A model generated the notes under the pieces. It did no database searches. It was not told the DNA's origin and worked only from the letters and a program-made list of their open reading frames with translations. The position numbers and the translations under genes are program-made. Below are positions 53,250 through 64,000 of a DNA stretch of 64,000 nucleotides, piece after piece; the first letter of the stretch is position 1, and each line of letters begins with the position of its first letter. This stretch comes from Undaria pinnatifida (taxonomy: Eukaryota; Sar; Phaeophyceae; Laminariales; Alariaceae): positions 4,062,265 to 4,126,264 of the forward strand of contig JABAKD010000004.1 in NCBI GenBank assembly GCA_012845835.1, written 5' to 3'.

Positions 53250-53950
53250 TGGATTACTTAGGGTTAGGTCGCTATTTGAGCACAAGACTGTAGGTTTTTC
53301 GTGTTCGTTCATTTTTCGCCCTGCCGACGCCTTCCTGACCCCCGAGCCAGGGGGCGGCGAGGCTATTCTGTCTACTCATAACGTCGCACTTCTCCCATGT
53401 CGCGGGACTGTAGGTAGTGTCACCTTCTCGTTTCGTGTTTTGTTCCTCATCTTCCCCTTCGTCATGCTGACGGTCCGCGGGAAGTTTTCGGCTTGGTTCC
53501 CCTTATTATAGCGCCTAAGTGTTTCCTTTGCTTGCAATTCTTCGCGTTTTTCCCGACAGCAGAGCCTGTCCGTTCAGGTGTTTGGGAGTGGACTTTGAGT
53601 GGGCTTAGAGGAGGCTCATATTCGACTCCTGTTCTAGTTCGTGGAACTGGCGTTTCCCCGAATTTCCCATATTTCTGCATATGCTGCTCATCAGAGTGGG
53701 CTAGTGGTATGGTACGGCCTTGGAACGGCCCGCAACTACCCCCAAAGTGGGTAATTGGTCTGTTTTTTTATTGTTAGGATGGCGTTTTGTATTCGGAACA
53801 ATCATGAGGCGGGAAGGGCATGACCTCTTCCTGCCCAGATGTCATCACGATTCTGAATATATTACCAACCTGATTCTCTCCTTCTGAGCTAAAAAAACTG
53901 AGTAACGCCGAGGACATGCTTAATTGGCAGACCTGCAGGGATAGTCTGTC
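53250..53950. other. 3' flank of the Ty3-like element, no gene
   Basis: T-rich stretches and weak frames only. If an LTR were present it should lie here; I see no match to the region left of 38391. Confidence 0.4.
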
Positions 53951-53954
53951 CCCC

Positions 53955-54225
53955 CCCTCAGCGACGTAACAGTGCCCCGTAAGCCGCGTAACTAATGAGG
54001 TCAAGGTTGTAGGTTCGAATCTCACAAGGGACTGTTTCTTACAAATCGACAGGCAGAAAGCGCGAGAGCGTGAGTTGGAGAAATTCGATGCAGAATGACG
54101 AGCGAAAACAGCTGAAACTTGGGAATGCTGAACCCTATGCGGGATAAAAATGAAGGCAAGTTCCGGGGGGGGGGGAGGAGAAGACACACCTGTGACCAAG
54201 GCTTGACCAGAAGGTCGCTGAGGGT
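53955..54225 (+). repeat. SINE-A relative with a different tRNA-like head
   Basis: The body GAAAGCGCGAGAGCGTGAGT, ACCCTATGCGGGATAAAAA, GACACACCTGTGACCAAGGC is that of SINE-A. The head is different: GTAAGCCGCGTAACTAATGA, GTCAAGGTTGTAGGTTCGAA with a good B box. So the body has been joined to two heads, or heads have diverged beyond recognition. Contains a G-run at 54165-54174. Confidence 0.7.
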
Positions 54226-54284
54226 AAAACCTCTTACGAGTTGAGCTGGAGAGTAAAATACACCAATTAAAAAATATGTAAAAA

Positions 54285-54400
54285 AATAAAATACACTACA
54301 GCTGTGAGATCGAAGGTTTCGGCGAACCTCATCTTTGCAAGCTGTGCGCGATACTCCGATCGTGCGTGTTACTGGGTGTGTGTCCTCGATTTGGGTCAAT
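54285..54400 (+). repeat. Foldback arm tip fragment
   Basis: ACACTACAGCTGTGAGATCG, CTCATCTTTGCAAGCTGTGC, ACTCCGATCGTGCGTGTTAC. Ends after GTGTGTCCTCGAT. Confidence 0.7.
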
Positions 54401-54900
54401 GGTAAAACCAAATTATTTTTTATATGAGCAAGCATGGGGAAAGCGGACGGTCCCGATCGATTGCAAGCATGCATTCATTTTGCAGAGATCTCTGGGCACT
54501 CTAATTTCGCACGCAACATCACCAGCGTCGTTTTCACGAATTCCAAATCCCGATCTCGCTCCAAGGTCACAGTCGCTGTTGCCTTTATAATCTCCATATC
54601 GCACCCTCGCTCTAAGTCCACCGGTAAAACAAAGTTAATTTTGAATTTGAGCAAGCGGGGCAAGAGGCCGTCCTCGGTCGGTTGCAAGGGGGCCTTCTCT
54701 GCGGAGACCCGCGTCCTCAATTGTTACACGAGCAACACAGCCGCCGACACTGTCGCGGCCGCTATTGACCGTGCAGCGAACAAGATGTTCATCAGCGCAA
54801 AAACATCTTTGATAGGCTCGTTGCGCCATAAACATCGTGGATTGGGTCATGACCTCATTTCGGTATTGCCAGATCCAAGTAACGCCTGTGATTAATTTTT
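54398..54900. repeat. Two diverged ~225 bp direct repeats with an open frame
   Basis: GGTAAAACCAAATTATTTTT ... GAGCAAGCATGGGGAAAGCG at 54400 is matched by GGTAAAACAAAGTTAATTTT ... GAGCAAGCGGGGCAAGAGGC at 54622. Frames are open on both strands (plus 54434-54895; minus 54720-54475 reading LPVDLERGCDMEIIKATATV). Which one, if any, codes is unclear. Confidence 0.4.
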
Positions 54901-57300
54901 TTAGCAAATTTCTTTTGCCCTACCTGTCGTCCCCGGCATACTAACCCCTATTCTTCGTTTCTGTGCCGTCGAGGATGCTTGTAACCGCCTACGATTCCAG
55001 TAGAGTAGGTTTCGACATACGTGCTGGACACTCTAGCAATAGCCCCAGCCGCTCCTGCCGCAGCACAAAAACTAGTTTCCACCACAGTAGCTCCATCAAC
55101 AAGACCGTCTCCACCCCCACCATACACTGCCGCCGCAACGGAACCATTCCCAACACAACGTAGTCACTTCATTCTGCACCGACAACCACCGCTACCCCCA
55201 TCGACAGCATCAGCAGCACGGCCACCCCAAAGGCAGCTTTATTCAGCAGCATCATCGCTGTCGCCGCCGTCAACACCGCTGAAGACCTATGTGGCCGCCG
55301 CAATGGCAGAATTGATCGACTCCATCGCATGGGGACAAAAGCTGGGCAACACCACCGCAACGGGAACCAAGACGGCCTGCATGCACCTGTCGCCTCTCGT
55401 CACTCTCGCCGAAGGATTGCACAGTTCCCGTTACCGCAGGAGCGACCGGAGGAAAAACCGTAGAACAGCAGTTAAGATACCAAAGAGACGACACCTCGTC
55501 AATCGGGACCGTCAGCAAATATTCCAGAGCCGGCCTGCATGGCAGCAACCCTTAGCTTGGTGTCCGTTCGCGTTTGGTTGTATCTTTCTAATCCTCCACC
55601 GGCCTGAGTGACGATGTCGGGTAAATCAGGGCACACGAAATCACTGGGTAACTGAATAACGGGTACTACTCTGAGGGGGAGGGAGTAGGTTTGATTTTAC
55701 TTGTATTGCGGCGATTCACGATACACCATGCCTCAACCTAATACGACAAAATATGTGTCACTCCAATCGCTCTGTCCCATCTCGGCACTCTCCCTTCGTC
55801 TATGCGGATGGTGAACCCGATTTCGACGAGGCGCGCCCGGCCGGTCCTCCTTCGCTCTTCACCTATATGCTGTAGGTCGTTAACGATGTCCATCGAAACT
55901 ATAGTGTTCTTGAAGATGAGTGCAGACATCGACATCAACAACGACGTATGGTGTTCGTTGGGTAAAGTATCTACGTAGATCGCCCATAGAGATCTCCTGT
56001 GCAGTTCAAAGTGAGCTGTGGGCTGGCGGATGAGAGGTGCAGATACTTGGTTGGACTAATCAGGTGCAACATATCAATTCGGATAGATTCCACACCTGAA
56101 TGAACAGATCTCTATCCCGAAGAGTCTCCGGGGACTTGTACCGTGAGGCCTCTTGTGGAGGTCGCTCTTTCCAAGGTGGACTCCGGAACCCCTGTAAACA
56201 CGTGAGGCGATGGAATTGAGATAATATAGAGCTGCTGGGACGTGTTTCTCCAATCACCAATGCATCACGAAGAGTTGACATATTTATCGCATTGTGCAGA
56301 CGTATTGGCTCTCAAGCTATAAGATAGGATAGATAGCAACACTATAATCCAGGTTTTTGCGCGCGTCGAATCACTTCTCGGTGGTGAGGTCACGACCCGT
56401 GCGATTTGGAAACCTCCTGACTCGATCCAATTCGATCCGTGGGATTTCGAACACTTCTTGACTCGGCCCTACTCGGCCCACGAGATTAAAAAAACACTTG
56501 ACCCGACCCGTGGGTTGAGTGATGACCCGTGAGCAAACTTGAAACATTAGTGGGGGCGCGGGATGGCCCCTCGCGATAAAATAACCTTCGAAGTACCATA
56601 GCAAGAAACATCGCCCTGGCAATCGAGGGTGGACCGTAACTCCCTCCAAGATATTGCAATATCCTTATCAACACTCGCTGATTGGTGCCCGTCTAGTCCA
56701 GGTATTTCTTCCGTTGCCTCTCCCGTTTTGCGTTTTTGCAGGACAGCGACTGGCTCTGCTGATTTGCTTTGCTGAAAGCAGTGCATGACGAAGGTTGCCA
56801 TCTCGGATTATGCCGGAATACAAAAGTGTGGAGCGGGAAATCGCGCAATGTGCATATTCGACGGCGTTCTTCAACCCAAAGAGCAAACACGCGTAGCGGC
56901 CGAGCGAGCCCCGGATTGGGTATTTCCTAGCAAGCAAGGAGGGCACGAACAGTATCGAAAAACCTGTGGTCACGCTGAGTTCTCGTCGTTTGTCCGTCCT
57001 GCACCCTTCGACCTTTCTTGGTGCCGCTGATGTTTTTTTTTCCCGTTCCAACTCGATGTGTCGACGGCGGAATTGTTTTTGGCACTTCTGCCTTTTTGAC
57101 GTTTAAAATTTGCTAGAGTTGTGTGAACGTCAAATCGAGTATTGATATAGACTGTCTTGCTTCGTTACGACCTAATGGAACATACCGAGTTATGCTTGTC
57201 ACTGCGGCAGTAGCATCTACACTAGTGAGCAACACAAGCCCACCGTACGGTATCCCTTCTCCCCCGTAGCGGCGTTATGACTTTTAACAATTATGACTTC
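54901..57300. other. Region with weak minus-strand coding fragments
   Basis: A minus frame 55941-55738 reads FKNTIVSMDIVNDLQHIGEE and RTGRARLVEIGFTIRIDEGR, protein-like but unidentified. Another at 55360-55169 ends in a hydrophobic run (AAFGVAVLLMLSMGVAVVVG). Three diverged ~50 base units (GACCCGTG...CACTTCTTGACTCGG) lie at 56390-56530. None can be built into a gene. Confidence 0.3.
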
Positions 57301-57345
57301 TAGCAAGTGTCCCTTCATTATACCTGGCAGGTGGTATCACCTGCA

Positions 57346-57729
57346 TTAATGAGAATGAGGTCGCAGAAGGCACCCAGCGAGCGAGAAACCAATACGAAAG
57401 ACAACTTCCTGCCCAAAAATATTAAGCAAATCACCCTCATGCGCCACTTCTTCATCGCCAACCCATACAAATACACGAAACCCACTCACGGTAACATGGG
57501 TGTGCTGCGGCCCCCACCCTTTCGGAGGCTTCATTCGCGACACCAGAACCCCAGCCCTTGCCCTTTGGATGCCGAGATTGCCCTCAAAGTCAGAAAAATG
57601 TAAATCTTGAAGCTCTCTCAAGCTCTCGGCCTCGTCGCGTTTTTGGTGCGATGCCGCCATTTTATTTATGTCTTCCGCCACGGCCCATGCAGGCGTAGGG
57701 ACGCGCTGGGTCCGCATTAAAGGAGGCAA
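57346..57729 (-). CDS. Probable exon, unknown protein
   Basis: The frame reads AWAVAEDINKMAASHQKRDE, then AESLRELQDLHFSDFEGNLG, then RARAGVLVSRMKPPKGWGPQ and HTHVT up to ACC|GTGAGT at about 57494 (phase 0). A later AATGCAG|GTGATACC could be the next acceptor. Helical, charged, with a Gly/Trp-rich end. It is on the same strand as the coiled-coil exons at 59496-60138 and might be a later exon of that gene. Family not recognised. Confidence 0.4.
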   Translation of the reverse strand: MPPLMRTQRVPTPAWAVAEDINKMAASHQKRDEAESLRELQDLHFSDFEGNLGIQRARAGVLVSRMKPPKGWGPQHTHVTVSGFRVFVWVGDEEVAHEGDLLNIFGQEVVFRIGFSLAGCLLRPHSH

Positions 57730-57825
57730 CTTCCCGTTCTGGACATGGAAGACAGCGTTAAGACGGCGCCACTAGTGTTGTATGTTACTTGCTTTTGTGG
57801 TTATAGATATTATTTATAACAAAAT

Positions 57826-57925
57826 GAAAAATGCACTGCAGCTGTAAGATCGAGCATTTCGCCGGAAATCGTCTTTGCAAGCTGCGTGTGGTTCTTCGAT
57901 CGAGCGTATAACGGGGGGTGTATGT
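57826..57925 (+). repeat. Diverged foldback arm tip
   Basis: TGCACTGCAGCTGTAAGATC, CGTCTTTGCAAGCTGCGTGT and TTCTTCGATCGAGCG follow the arm order of 2455-2560 with about 75-80% identity by eye. An old copy. Confidence 0.6.
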
Positions 57926-58642
57926 CCCCATGTTTTCTTTTTGTTGTGCGAGATACAGGATAAAGGATAAACACAATATACGGTATATACAATAAGAAAT
58001 ATCTGTTAAATACGCAAGCTGTGAGTCCGATCAGTTTGCATCTTGTTATGCCCTCACCCCCTCCGCTTGGGAAGACGACTGGACGAAGCAAGTGACGACA
58101 GTACGCTGGTTTGAGTGTGACTCACGCATGGCGGAAGGCCGCTGCATTACATTAGCCGGCCAGCCGCATCGTCCGAGACTTTGAGGACGAAAGGTCGGTG
58201 TCCAACCCCTACAACTGGGCTTTCTTTCGAGACCTAAGAAATGTTGACACGTGAAACAATTTTTGCGTGAACCTCTACTGTACGGGCGGGACGGCGATAA
58301 ATATTTGCGTGTCCTCTCCCCGATGCAATTCAGCCCACTTGTGTAAGAAAATCAGTTATTCCGTCAACGTACGAGCAAGCCAGGTTAATACGCCGGCGTA
58401 CCCTTATTTCGGCCTGTATTTAAATTGTTTGTTGCAGGACCTGATAGGCGTCTTGTCATTGTTGTCTGGCGAGCATTTTGTTGTGGAGCTTCTGGTTGGA
58501 GCGACATTTTTGAGTAGACCGAAGTACTAGCACGACCTCCGCATGCGGGGTTAGACCCTCTGCGAACAGGGGGACGGGGTGATACAAGAAATATTGTCCT
58601 AGGCGGAGCTGCTATCCCTCGACCCCCGGGTAGCTAAGTGCA

Positions 58643-58909
58643 CTATTTAGATAACCTGTTTACAACTGCACTCGTTTTTGCGGGACACTTTCGCCCTCGC
58701 ACCCTCACTAAATTGAGCACGAGAGTGACGATACTCGCAGTCCATACCTTTGCGACTGTGTAGCCAGACGTTAAAGGGTTGAACCCCTCTGGTGCTTGTG
58801 GCGAACTGTGGGAGTCAAACCACCGTCTCATTTCAGTCATTTGCCACACCTCGTTGTCCACGACAGAGTAGCTGCGCGCAGGTAGCTGGACGCGACAGCG
58901 CGGGATCAT
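58643..58909 (-). CDS. Possible exon, unknown
   Basis: The minus frame reads SVVDNEVWQMTEMRRWFDSH and PQAPEGFNPLTSGYTVAKVW. It looks more protein-like than its neighbours and lies between stronger exons of the same strand. No secure splice boundary and no family. Confidence 0.25.
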   Translation of the reverse strand: MIPRCRVQLPARSYSVVDNEVWQMTEMRRWFDSHSSPQAPEGFNPLTSGYTVAKVWTASIVTLVLNLVRVRGRKCPAKTSAVVNRLSK

Positions 58910-59039
58910 CGCCCATAAGAATAGGCGCTCAAGGCAATCGGTAGAACGCCGGCAAATCGCGTAGCATCTTACAAAGCTAACTATTACAAAAACGTAATTT
59001 TTTAGTTAAAATGGTCGATAGCCAATTATTGTAAGCTGC

Positions 59040-59332
59040 GTGATACGTCGGCCGCGCATACTCGTGCGACGTATGTACCAGTATGGACCTAGCACATCGT
59101 AGGCTGACTCCCTATTTCACTTGTTATATTTTTGTGGCGGAGGCATGAATTGCGTCAGTTATGATATATATATATATCTCACAGGTGGAGTGTATTTTTA
59201 ATGTTATGATATATGCGCGTACTACTTTTGGTTTTGTTTATGATTTCCCCCCTCCCCCGAGGTATTCTTCCACTCCGGAGTGACTGGAACCTGTCCTGTG
59301 ACCACGGACTTGATGATGCGAGTTAATGTGAG

Positions 59333-59376
<44 letters not shown>

Positions 59377-59400
59377 CTACTACTACTACTGCTACTACTA
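59040..59400 (+). repeat. AAC-tailed repeat, best single copy
   Basis: ACCAGTATGGACCTAGCACA, GGAGGCATGAATTGCGTCAG, GAGTGACTGGAACCTGTCCT, TTGATGATGCGAGTTAATGT and GAGAACAAC followed by (AAC)n then (ACT)n to 59400. A foldback tip (CACAGGTGGAGTGTATTTTT) is inserted at about 59180-59212. Other copies: 35500-35830 and its inverse, 550-700, 34560-34610. The AAC tail takes the place of poly(A). No tRNA boxes were found. Confidence 0.7.
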
Positions 59401-59495
59401 CCATCTGAAAAGAGTTGCACTCGTGCTTAAACTGGCGTGGTGTTTCTTGCTACGGCATGTGTAGACAGTGCAAACTGAAGGGACTCGGCACCTAC

Positions 59496-60138
59496 CTGCT
59501 GGTCGCACGGCCTGTTCCGCTTGTCGGAAGCCTTCAGAAAGTTGAACCCTGTTCGCCATGATTTCAGGCAATTTCCGCTCAAGAAATGTTGCTTATCCAG
59601 AACCTGTCGTCGGGCTGCTCGATCAACCTATGGGTCGTCAAAGTGTACCACCGCAAAATTGCAATGCTCACTCCTTTAGACGTTGACCGCGTTATCGTAG
59701 TCAGGCTTTAAAAGTACAGAGTTCGTAACAAATCACCGACAACGTGTCATGTTTGCGATTTTGCAAAGAAGTAGATCGCACTTGCATCAAGAAACGTCCA
59801 TCATCTGGGACAGATTTGGTGTCCAACCTTCATCCCCCCATCCCCGCCCACGCGGCAATGAGGTGTGCAGCGAACTACCATACATGTCAGTCGTATCATC
59901 ACGCGTGACGTGCTTACACGCTCTCGAGCTCTGTGCCCAATGTGCCGTATATGAATCGTGATTACTGCATTATTTGAGTCGTATAATGCGCGCATAAAGG
60001 GACAAATCCAAGCACGCGTACCTCCTCCTTCTTCTCCAAAACGCTGGCTTCCAAGGAAAGAATGCGCTCAGCCTTGCGTTTCATTCGCCGCCCGAAGCGG
60101 GAGGTGTCCTCCCTCGTAGCGTTCCCCTTCCTGCCCAT
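59496..60138 (-). CDS. Two 5' exons of a coiled-coil protein gene
   Basis: ATG at 60138 opens MGRKGNATREDTSRFGRRMK, RKAERILSLEASVLEKKEE (39 codons exactly) to GAGGAG|GTACGCG at 60022. The next exon, 59577-59496, follows ATTTCTTGAG and reads RKLPEIMANRVQLSEGFRQA and EQAVRPA to AGCAG|GTAGGT. Phase 0 matches at the junction; the second donor is phase 1. The basic N-terminus followed by a heptad-like stretch (ILSLEASVLEKKEE) suggests a nuclear or DNA-associated coiled coil. Later exons would lie below 59.4 kb, past the AAC repeat. Not assigned to a family. Confidence 0.5.
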
Positions 60139-60149
60139 GGCTATGATGT

Positions 60150-62070
60150 TGTGATATTCACCGGAGGCGCACCCACTTCCTGGCTCCTGGCAATCAACTA
60201 CCGGGAATTCGCAAACAAAATGCCGTGTTGCTGCTGTGCTGTGGGGCTATGTGGTGGGGAAGTCCGAGCTGTGGGCTGTGGGCCGTCGATTGCTACCCCT
60301 TGTGTTGATGTGCATGTCCTAATCGTAGTCTATACGAGTTGCTCTTCTCGTGTTCGGCTCCCCCTGTTCTTTATGAAGAAGCATAACTTCTGCTGTTCTC
60401 GATGCTGATACTTCGTACGATGTACTGGTACATATGAATATATTATTTTACGGCGGAATATAGTCTATGGGTCTAGTCTAGTCTATATGCCGAATATCCG
60501 TACGGCGTACGGTGGCAGCGCAAAAGCAGCGATACAATATATCTGGTATATTCTGCAGCAGTTAGTAACACGTTGTACAGAAAGTACATTACGCCGTGGA
60601 AGTGCAATAATAGCGTGCGACGACTTATGACCAAGGCTGCGAGTAGTAGACTATACGACAGAGGAGAAGTACGACGAGACGGCGATCGACGATACGACGA
60701 TCAGACGACAACGCTTTTCGCTTTTTCGACAGGCGTTTCATCGCGAAACGCAACAACATACGTCCCTCCTTAAATAATTTATAAAATATGTACACACGCC
60801 TCCGAATATAATGGAACAATGTGTGAGAATGCGGCGAGTTAGGCTAACGAGGTGAGAGGCCAACGAGGCAAGTGGCTTGAAAAAGACGGCTGCAAGGAGC
60901 TACGGATCTCTACCTTCGTGCTGTGTTCCCGCACAACTACCTCTATATTTCGTCAAGGATAAGGTGAACATATTAGTCACCAGTATCAAGCGCGACCTTA
61001 GTAGTCATGTGCGGTGTGCAGTGTACTTTTACCACTTGTTAGGGCCTTAGATTACCCAATAAGCTTTTTTTTCTGATATTGTGAGACGGTAGTCCCTTCG
61101 CAGGTTTCTCTTTCTCAGATGGAGGTGTTAGTGTTAGTGTTAGTGTGGAGACACACCGAGGTGGGTTATGTGCGCAACCGCACGCTCGAGGGTCAACGAT
61201 GAGGATACACCTCAGAGTCTGGCAGGAGTCTACCTCGAGGAACGAGGATGATCTTGAAGGATTGTAGTGATAGACTAAGGCGGCGGTACAATCTAGGGAA
61301 TAGGGACTGACTGGTGTCCACATCACCCCCCCTTTTTCAGACGTGCAAACGTGCGCGTCTTATAAGAGGTGTCGACTTGGGATGACAGGATTCTAGGAAT
61401 TCCCTGGAATACGTCGATAATCGCTATTATGGCAGCAGAGTCCGAATCTCGGGTAAAACAATTGGTCGATATGACTTCATATTCGTGTCGATAAGAAACA
61501 CGTAAATTTGATTATGTGTCTCGTCTCAAGTTTTAACGGACTTCCATGCTGTACAATGTTATCGCTGCTTCGAAACGTTTCGAATCGCGACACAACCCTT
61601 GGCCATGTTCCTGCGGGAACGACAATGACAGTTTAGAGCTAGCACGAAGTAGCAACGAAACTTTCAGAGAACAGGTTTACTGCTGGGCCTCAGCTTGTGC
61701 GACTTTGCTGGGTGCAGTTGTGACCTGTAGTACGATTGACAACCTATTAATAGGACCTTCTTCAAGTGTGCTCAGACTGCCAACACTTGGTACTTCATGA
61801 AGATTTTGACATACTGATAAACATGGTCCGGCTCCTCCACCTTGCTACGTAGCATGGTGGGATTACCATGGTGTATATCATGGTGTTACAGACTACTATC
61901 GAAACTTAGCTTGTCTCAAGATAGTACATTTCTCGGTGCTATCGTCGAGATATGACAATCTAAACGATAAAACAATGGTTGACTCTTCGAGATGCCTCAT
62001 TCTAGTTGAGGGTATTATGCCTGTAAACAGACATGTACCTTTTAGAATTGTATAGCGTTTAACAATATTT
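60150..62070. other. Intergenic stretch, no supported gene
   Basis: Short ORFs only. GTTAGTGTTAGTGTTAGTGT at 61128-61147 is a short hexamer run. Palindromic GCTACGTAGC near 61846 and CATGGTGTATATCATGG near 61867 are small inverted repeats. Confidence 0.4.
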
Positions 62071-62077
62071 AACTTAC

Positions 62078-62170
62078 CTTGTTTATTAATTGCACTGAGA
62101 TACAACTTAGTATCTTCACATCCGCACGTTCAGCCTGTATCAAGGGCAGAACCTGCTGTGCAACAACCAT
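62078..62170 (-). CDS. Possible 31-codon first exon
   Basis: MVVAQQVLPLIQAERADVKI and LSCISVQLINK ends exactly at AACAAG|GTAAGTT, a near-consensus donor, in phase 0. The upstream 62171-62250 region is compatible with a short leader. No downstream exon was identified with confidence. Confidence 0.3.
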
Positions 62171-62444
62171 GATACAATCTGGTGTATGACGACGACCAGA
62201 TGGGAATTAGACATCTCTGTATCTTGTACATCAGCAACTTAGTGAGTTGATATTGCATTCAGAGCTCGTGGGCGTCCCCATTCACTCTAAATGTGATCTT
62301 CCTCCCACTGGCCACAATTTACAGGAATACAACATGTCTAACTCAAAACGATTACCATCAACGGACTTGCAGACTGTATACAGGGGATCAGTCTGTATGT
62401 ACAAAAATCTGCTTGACAACGACGATCGTCGAATATAGAATATG

Positions 62445-62980
62445 TCAACTGACATATTTCCTTACACAAGGAAAATAACATAACGGAGAGGTGGTTGACG
62501 ACCTACCGTGCCCATTATCGACTTTGGTACCCAACTCATACCGCGGCACACACGTGATGGTACCGTTGGCTCTGCCTCGACAGTTTGCTAGACTGGGGGC
62601 GCGGGAGTTGTTAGTGTTTTGCGGATCAGGAGGGACGTCCTGAATGCTCACAAAATATGAGCGAATAAATTCACTGCAGTGGGGAATTTGGCGACGGTGA
62701 TACCAACCATCGGTATTTGGACCTTCCCTACGAAAACGGACTCGGAACTGAACATTAAACGGGGACGTTTCTTCATCTAAATTTGGTATTAGTAATTTAG
62801 TTCCCAAAAATATTGAAATCAGGATCTACGACTACTATGAAGAGAGTACTCGCGGATTGAGGTGTTTCTCGTGGCGGAAGGGGAGAATTGTTAGGGTCAT
62901 CTAAAAACTTCAAGTATGCTCCAAATTCTAATTTCTGCCTGTCTAATAACTTCTCCGGGTCTATTGTAGGAAAAACTGAT
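62445..62980 (-). pseudogene. Coding remnants after gypsy RNase H, unassigned
   Basis: Two frames in series: FPTIDPEKLLDRQKLEFGAY, LKFLDDPNNSPLPPRETPQS and LFIVVVDPDFN (62970 to about 62825), then TKLLIPNLDEETSPFNVQFR and VRFRREGPNTDGWYHRRQIP (62807 to about 62600), ending before 62445. They continue directly from the RNase H fragment at 62961-63308 with a frame change. In Ty3 elements an integrase should come next, but no zinc finger or D-D-E is seen. It may be a host exon into which the pol fragment was inserted, or an unusual pol part. Confidence 0.4.
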
Positions 62981-63308
62981 ACAATACTCGAAACAATTCA
63001 CGATCACTCTCGACTAAGCAGTGTTCATTCAGGTTGTTAAAATGTACTTCATAAGCACGTGGAGTTGGTGGGCGATAGGGTTGCCCATCTTGTGGCACAT
63101 TGCGACAGATAGAGGCTAGCCTGGGTTGCGACGGCAACATATGAGAAAGAGACGTCTTTCCTTGGGTTGTGTCCTCTGGTATATCGCCAAGAAGCCGGGA
63201 TAATGTGTCCGGTACTACGTGTAATTTTCCCGGCTTATGCTCGACTGTACATTCGAAACTCTGCAAGGCAATGGCCCATCGTGTTAACATGTTGGACGTG
63301 TCTTGCAT
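62961..63308 (-). pseudogene. Ty3/gypsy RNase H C-terminal part
   Basis: NMLTRWAIALQSFECTVEHK and PGKLHVVPDTLSRL is the standard end of Ty3 RNase H (R-W...L...F....H.PG..N.V.D.LSR). It is separated by a frameshift near 63309-63423 from the upstream half. Confidence 0.85.
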
Positions 63309-63423
63309 ATAATATAGATGCGTGGGAGCAGCATGGTCGGTGACGCTTTTTAAAATGTTTGCCCCAAAGGTACGGACGCCAATGTTGCAGAGCGACTACT
63401 CTGCAACACTTTTTTATCGTTGC

Positions 63424-63785
63424 TCAATAATGTTCTTGTCCTTTCGTAAAACGTTTACTAAAGTAGGCAATTATTTCTAGGTCTGGTTTATCAAATCCTT
63501 CGTTGGCGTCTTGGGCTAAGAATGCTCCGACTCCTGCTTCGCTTGCATCTACATGTACGATAAACTCTTTAGAATAATCCGGGAAATGTAATACTGGTGG
63601 GGACGATAACAACTTCTTAATCCGGGTTACTGCTTCAGATTGAGTTGTTCCCCAGTGTTTATCGAATTCCCGCCGTTGCTCATATTGCTTTTTAGTAAGC
63701 TCGACCAGAGGTGCTTTAACTTCAGCATACAGTCGACCCCGCTTTAAAGACACACCGCGTTTTTTTGGGAGTGTCTTCAAGGCGG
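63424..63785 (-). pseudogene. Ty3/gypsy RT thumb and RNase H N-terminal part, truncated
   Basis: TLPKKRGVSLKRGRLYAEVK, PLVELTKKQYEQRREFDKHW, then VTRIKKLLSSPPVLHFPDYS and EFIVHVDASEAGVGAFLAQD and IIAYFSKRFTKGQEHY. This is the RT thumb/connection and RNase H start, with the conserved D-A-S-x-x-G-x-G-A. The similarity stops abruptly at about 63785 upstream, so the RT core is missing. A different family from the element at 38.4-53.2 kb, judged by sequence. Confidence 0.9.
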
Positions 63786-64000
63786 GGAAGTGTCTTTAGG
63801 ATTCCGGGGCCACTAACTCACCGTCCCCGGGGCCAATGGAGGTGTAACATATGTCAAAATACGCGCATTTGAAGCAGGAATGCGACCACGAAACTGTGTT
63901 GCTTAAAAACTACAACACGTGATTTGAAAGGCCGCAACACTACTGCTGTAGTACACTCCAATACTTTACACATTTTGAATTTCCCTCCACCACCGAAACG

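Noticed and set aside
38330-53725. LTR pair of the Ty3-like element (TATGGTGCGGCCTTGG versus TATGGTACGGCCTTGG)
   Set aside because: Similarity of only about 16 bases and no extension either way.
55021-55611. 196-codon Pro/Ala/Ser-rich plus-strand ORF
   Set aside because: Low complexity, overlapping equally open minus-strand frames, no motif.

Overview
This 64 kb window is nuclear DNA from a eukaryote with an intron-rich, transposon-dense genome. Evidence for that: GT-AG exon/intron structures, poly(A)-tailed tRNA-derived SINEs, two LTR retrotransposon classes, foldback and MITE-like elements, long simple-sequence tracts, and an internal TTAGGG telomere-type array. There is no bacterial gene organisation. 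The Ty3-like polyprotein (zinc-binding gag, split RNase H, integrase with a W-rich N-terminal region, C-terminal chromatin-reader-like module) recalls elements of stramenopile algae. A stramenopile, perhaps a brown alga, is therefore my best guess, but this is inference.

Layout. 0-2.2 kb: SINE pieces, an exact 405 bp tandem duplication and a hairpin. 2.2-13.9 kb: foldback (long-inverted-repeat) elements with G/C homopolymer arms, a 0.9 kb segment present in two inverted copies, SINE-A insertions, a TIR element wrapped round an ATG/CAT microsatellite, and an OTU-protease relic. 14-18.8 kb: SINEs, a coiled-coil ORF with an in-frame 369 bp duplication, and a small TIR element with a zinc-finger ORF. 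18.9-21.5 kb: a plus-strand spliced gene. 21.9-26.5 kb: repeats and two copies of a covarying GC hairpin. 26.7-30.2 kb: minus-strand spliced exons of one or two membrane-protein genes. 30.2-38.3 kb: degenerate repeats, SINE-C, a MITE beside pseudo-tRNA-Lys sequences, a ~930 bp palindrome, SINE-B and a telomere-like array.

38.3-53.2 kb: a decayed Ty3/gypsy-like element (gag, NADAR domain, protease, RT, RNase H, integrase, Tudor-like module), split by a later Ty1/copia-like element at 40072-46422. The copia element has 720 bp LTRs and a CCACC target duplication. It has lost integrase and most of RT, and carries an 11-unit 42 bp in-frame repeat.

53.3-64 kb: another SINE-A relative with a different tRNA-like head, exons of a minus-strand coiled-coil gene, weak coding fragments, and a 3' Ty3/gypsy pol fragment on the minus strand.

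Host genes are sparse and are given as exon models from reading frame, splice sites and phase agreement; none has a confident function. Most of the window is a record of nested transposition. The most notable item is the NADAR (YbiA/DUF1768-type) ADP-ribosyl-glycohydrolase-like domain inside the Ty3-like element.
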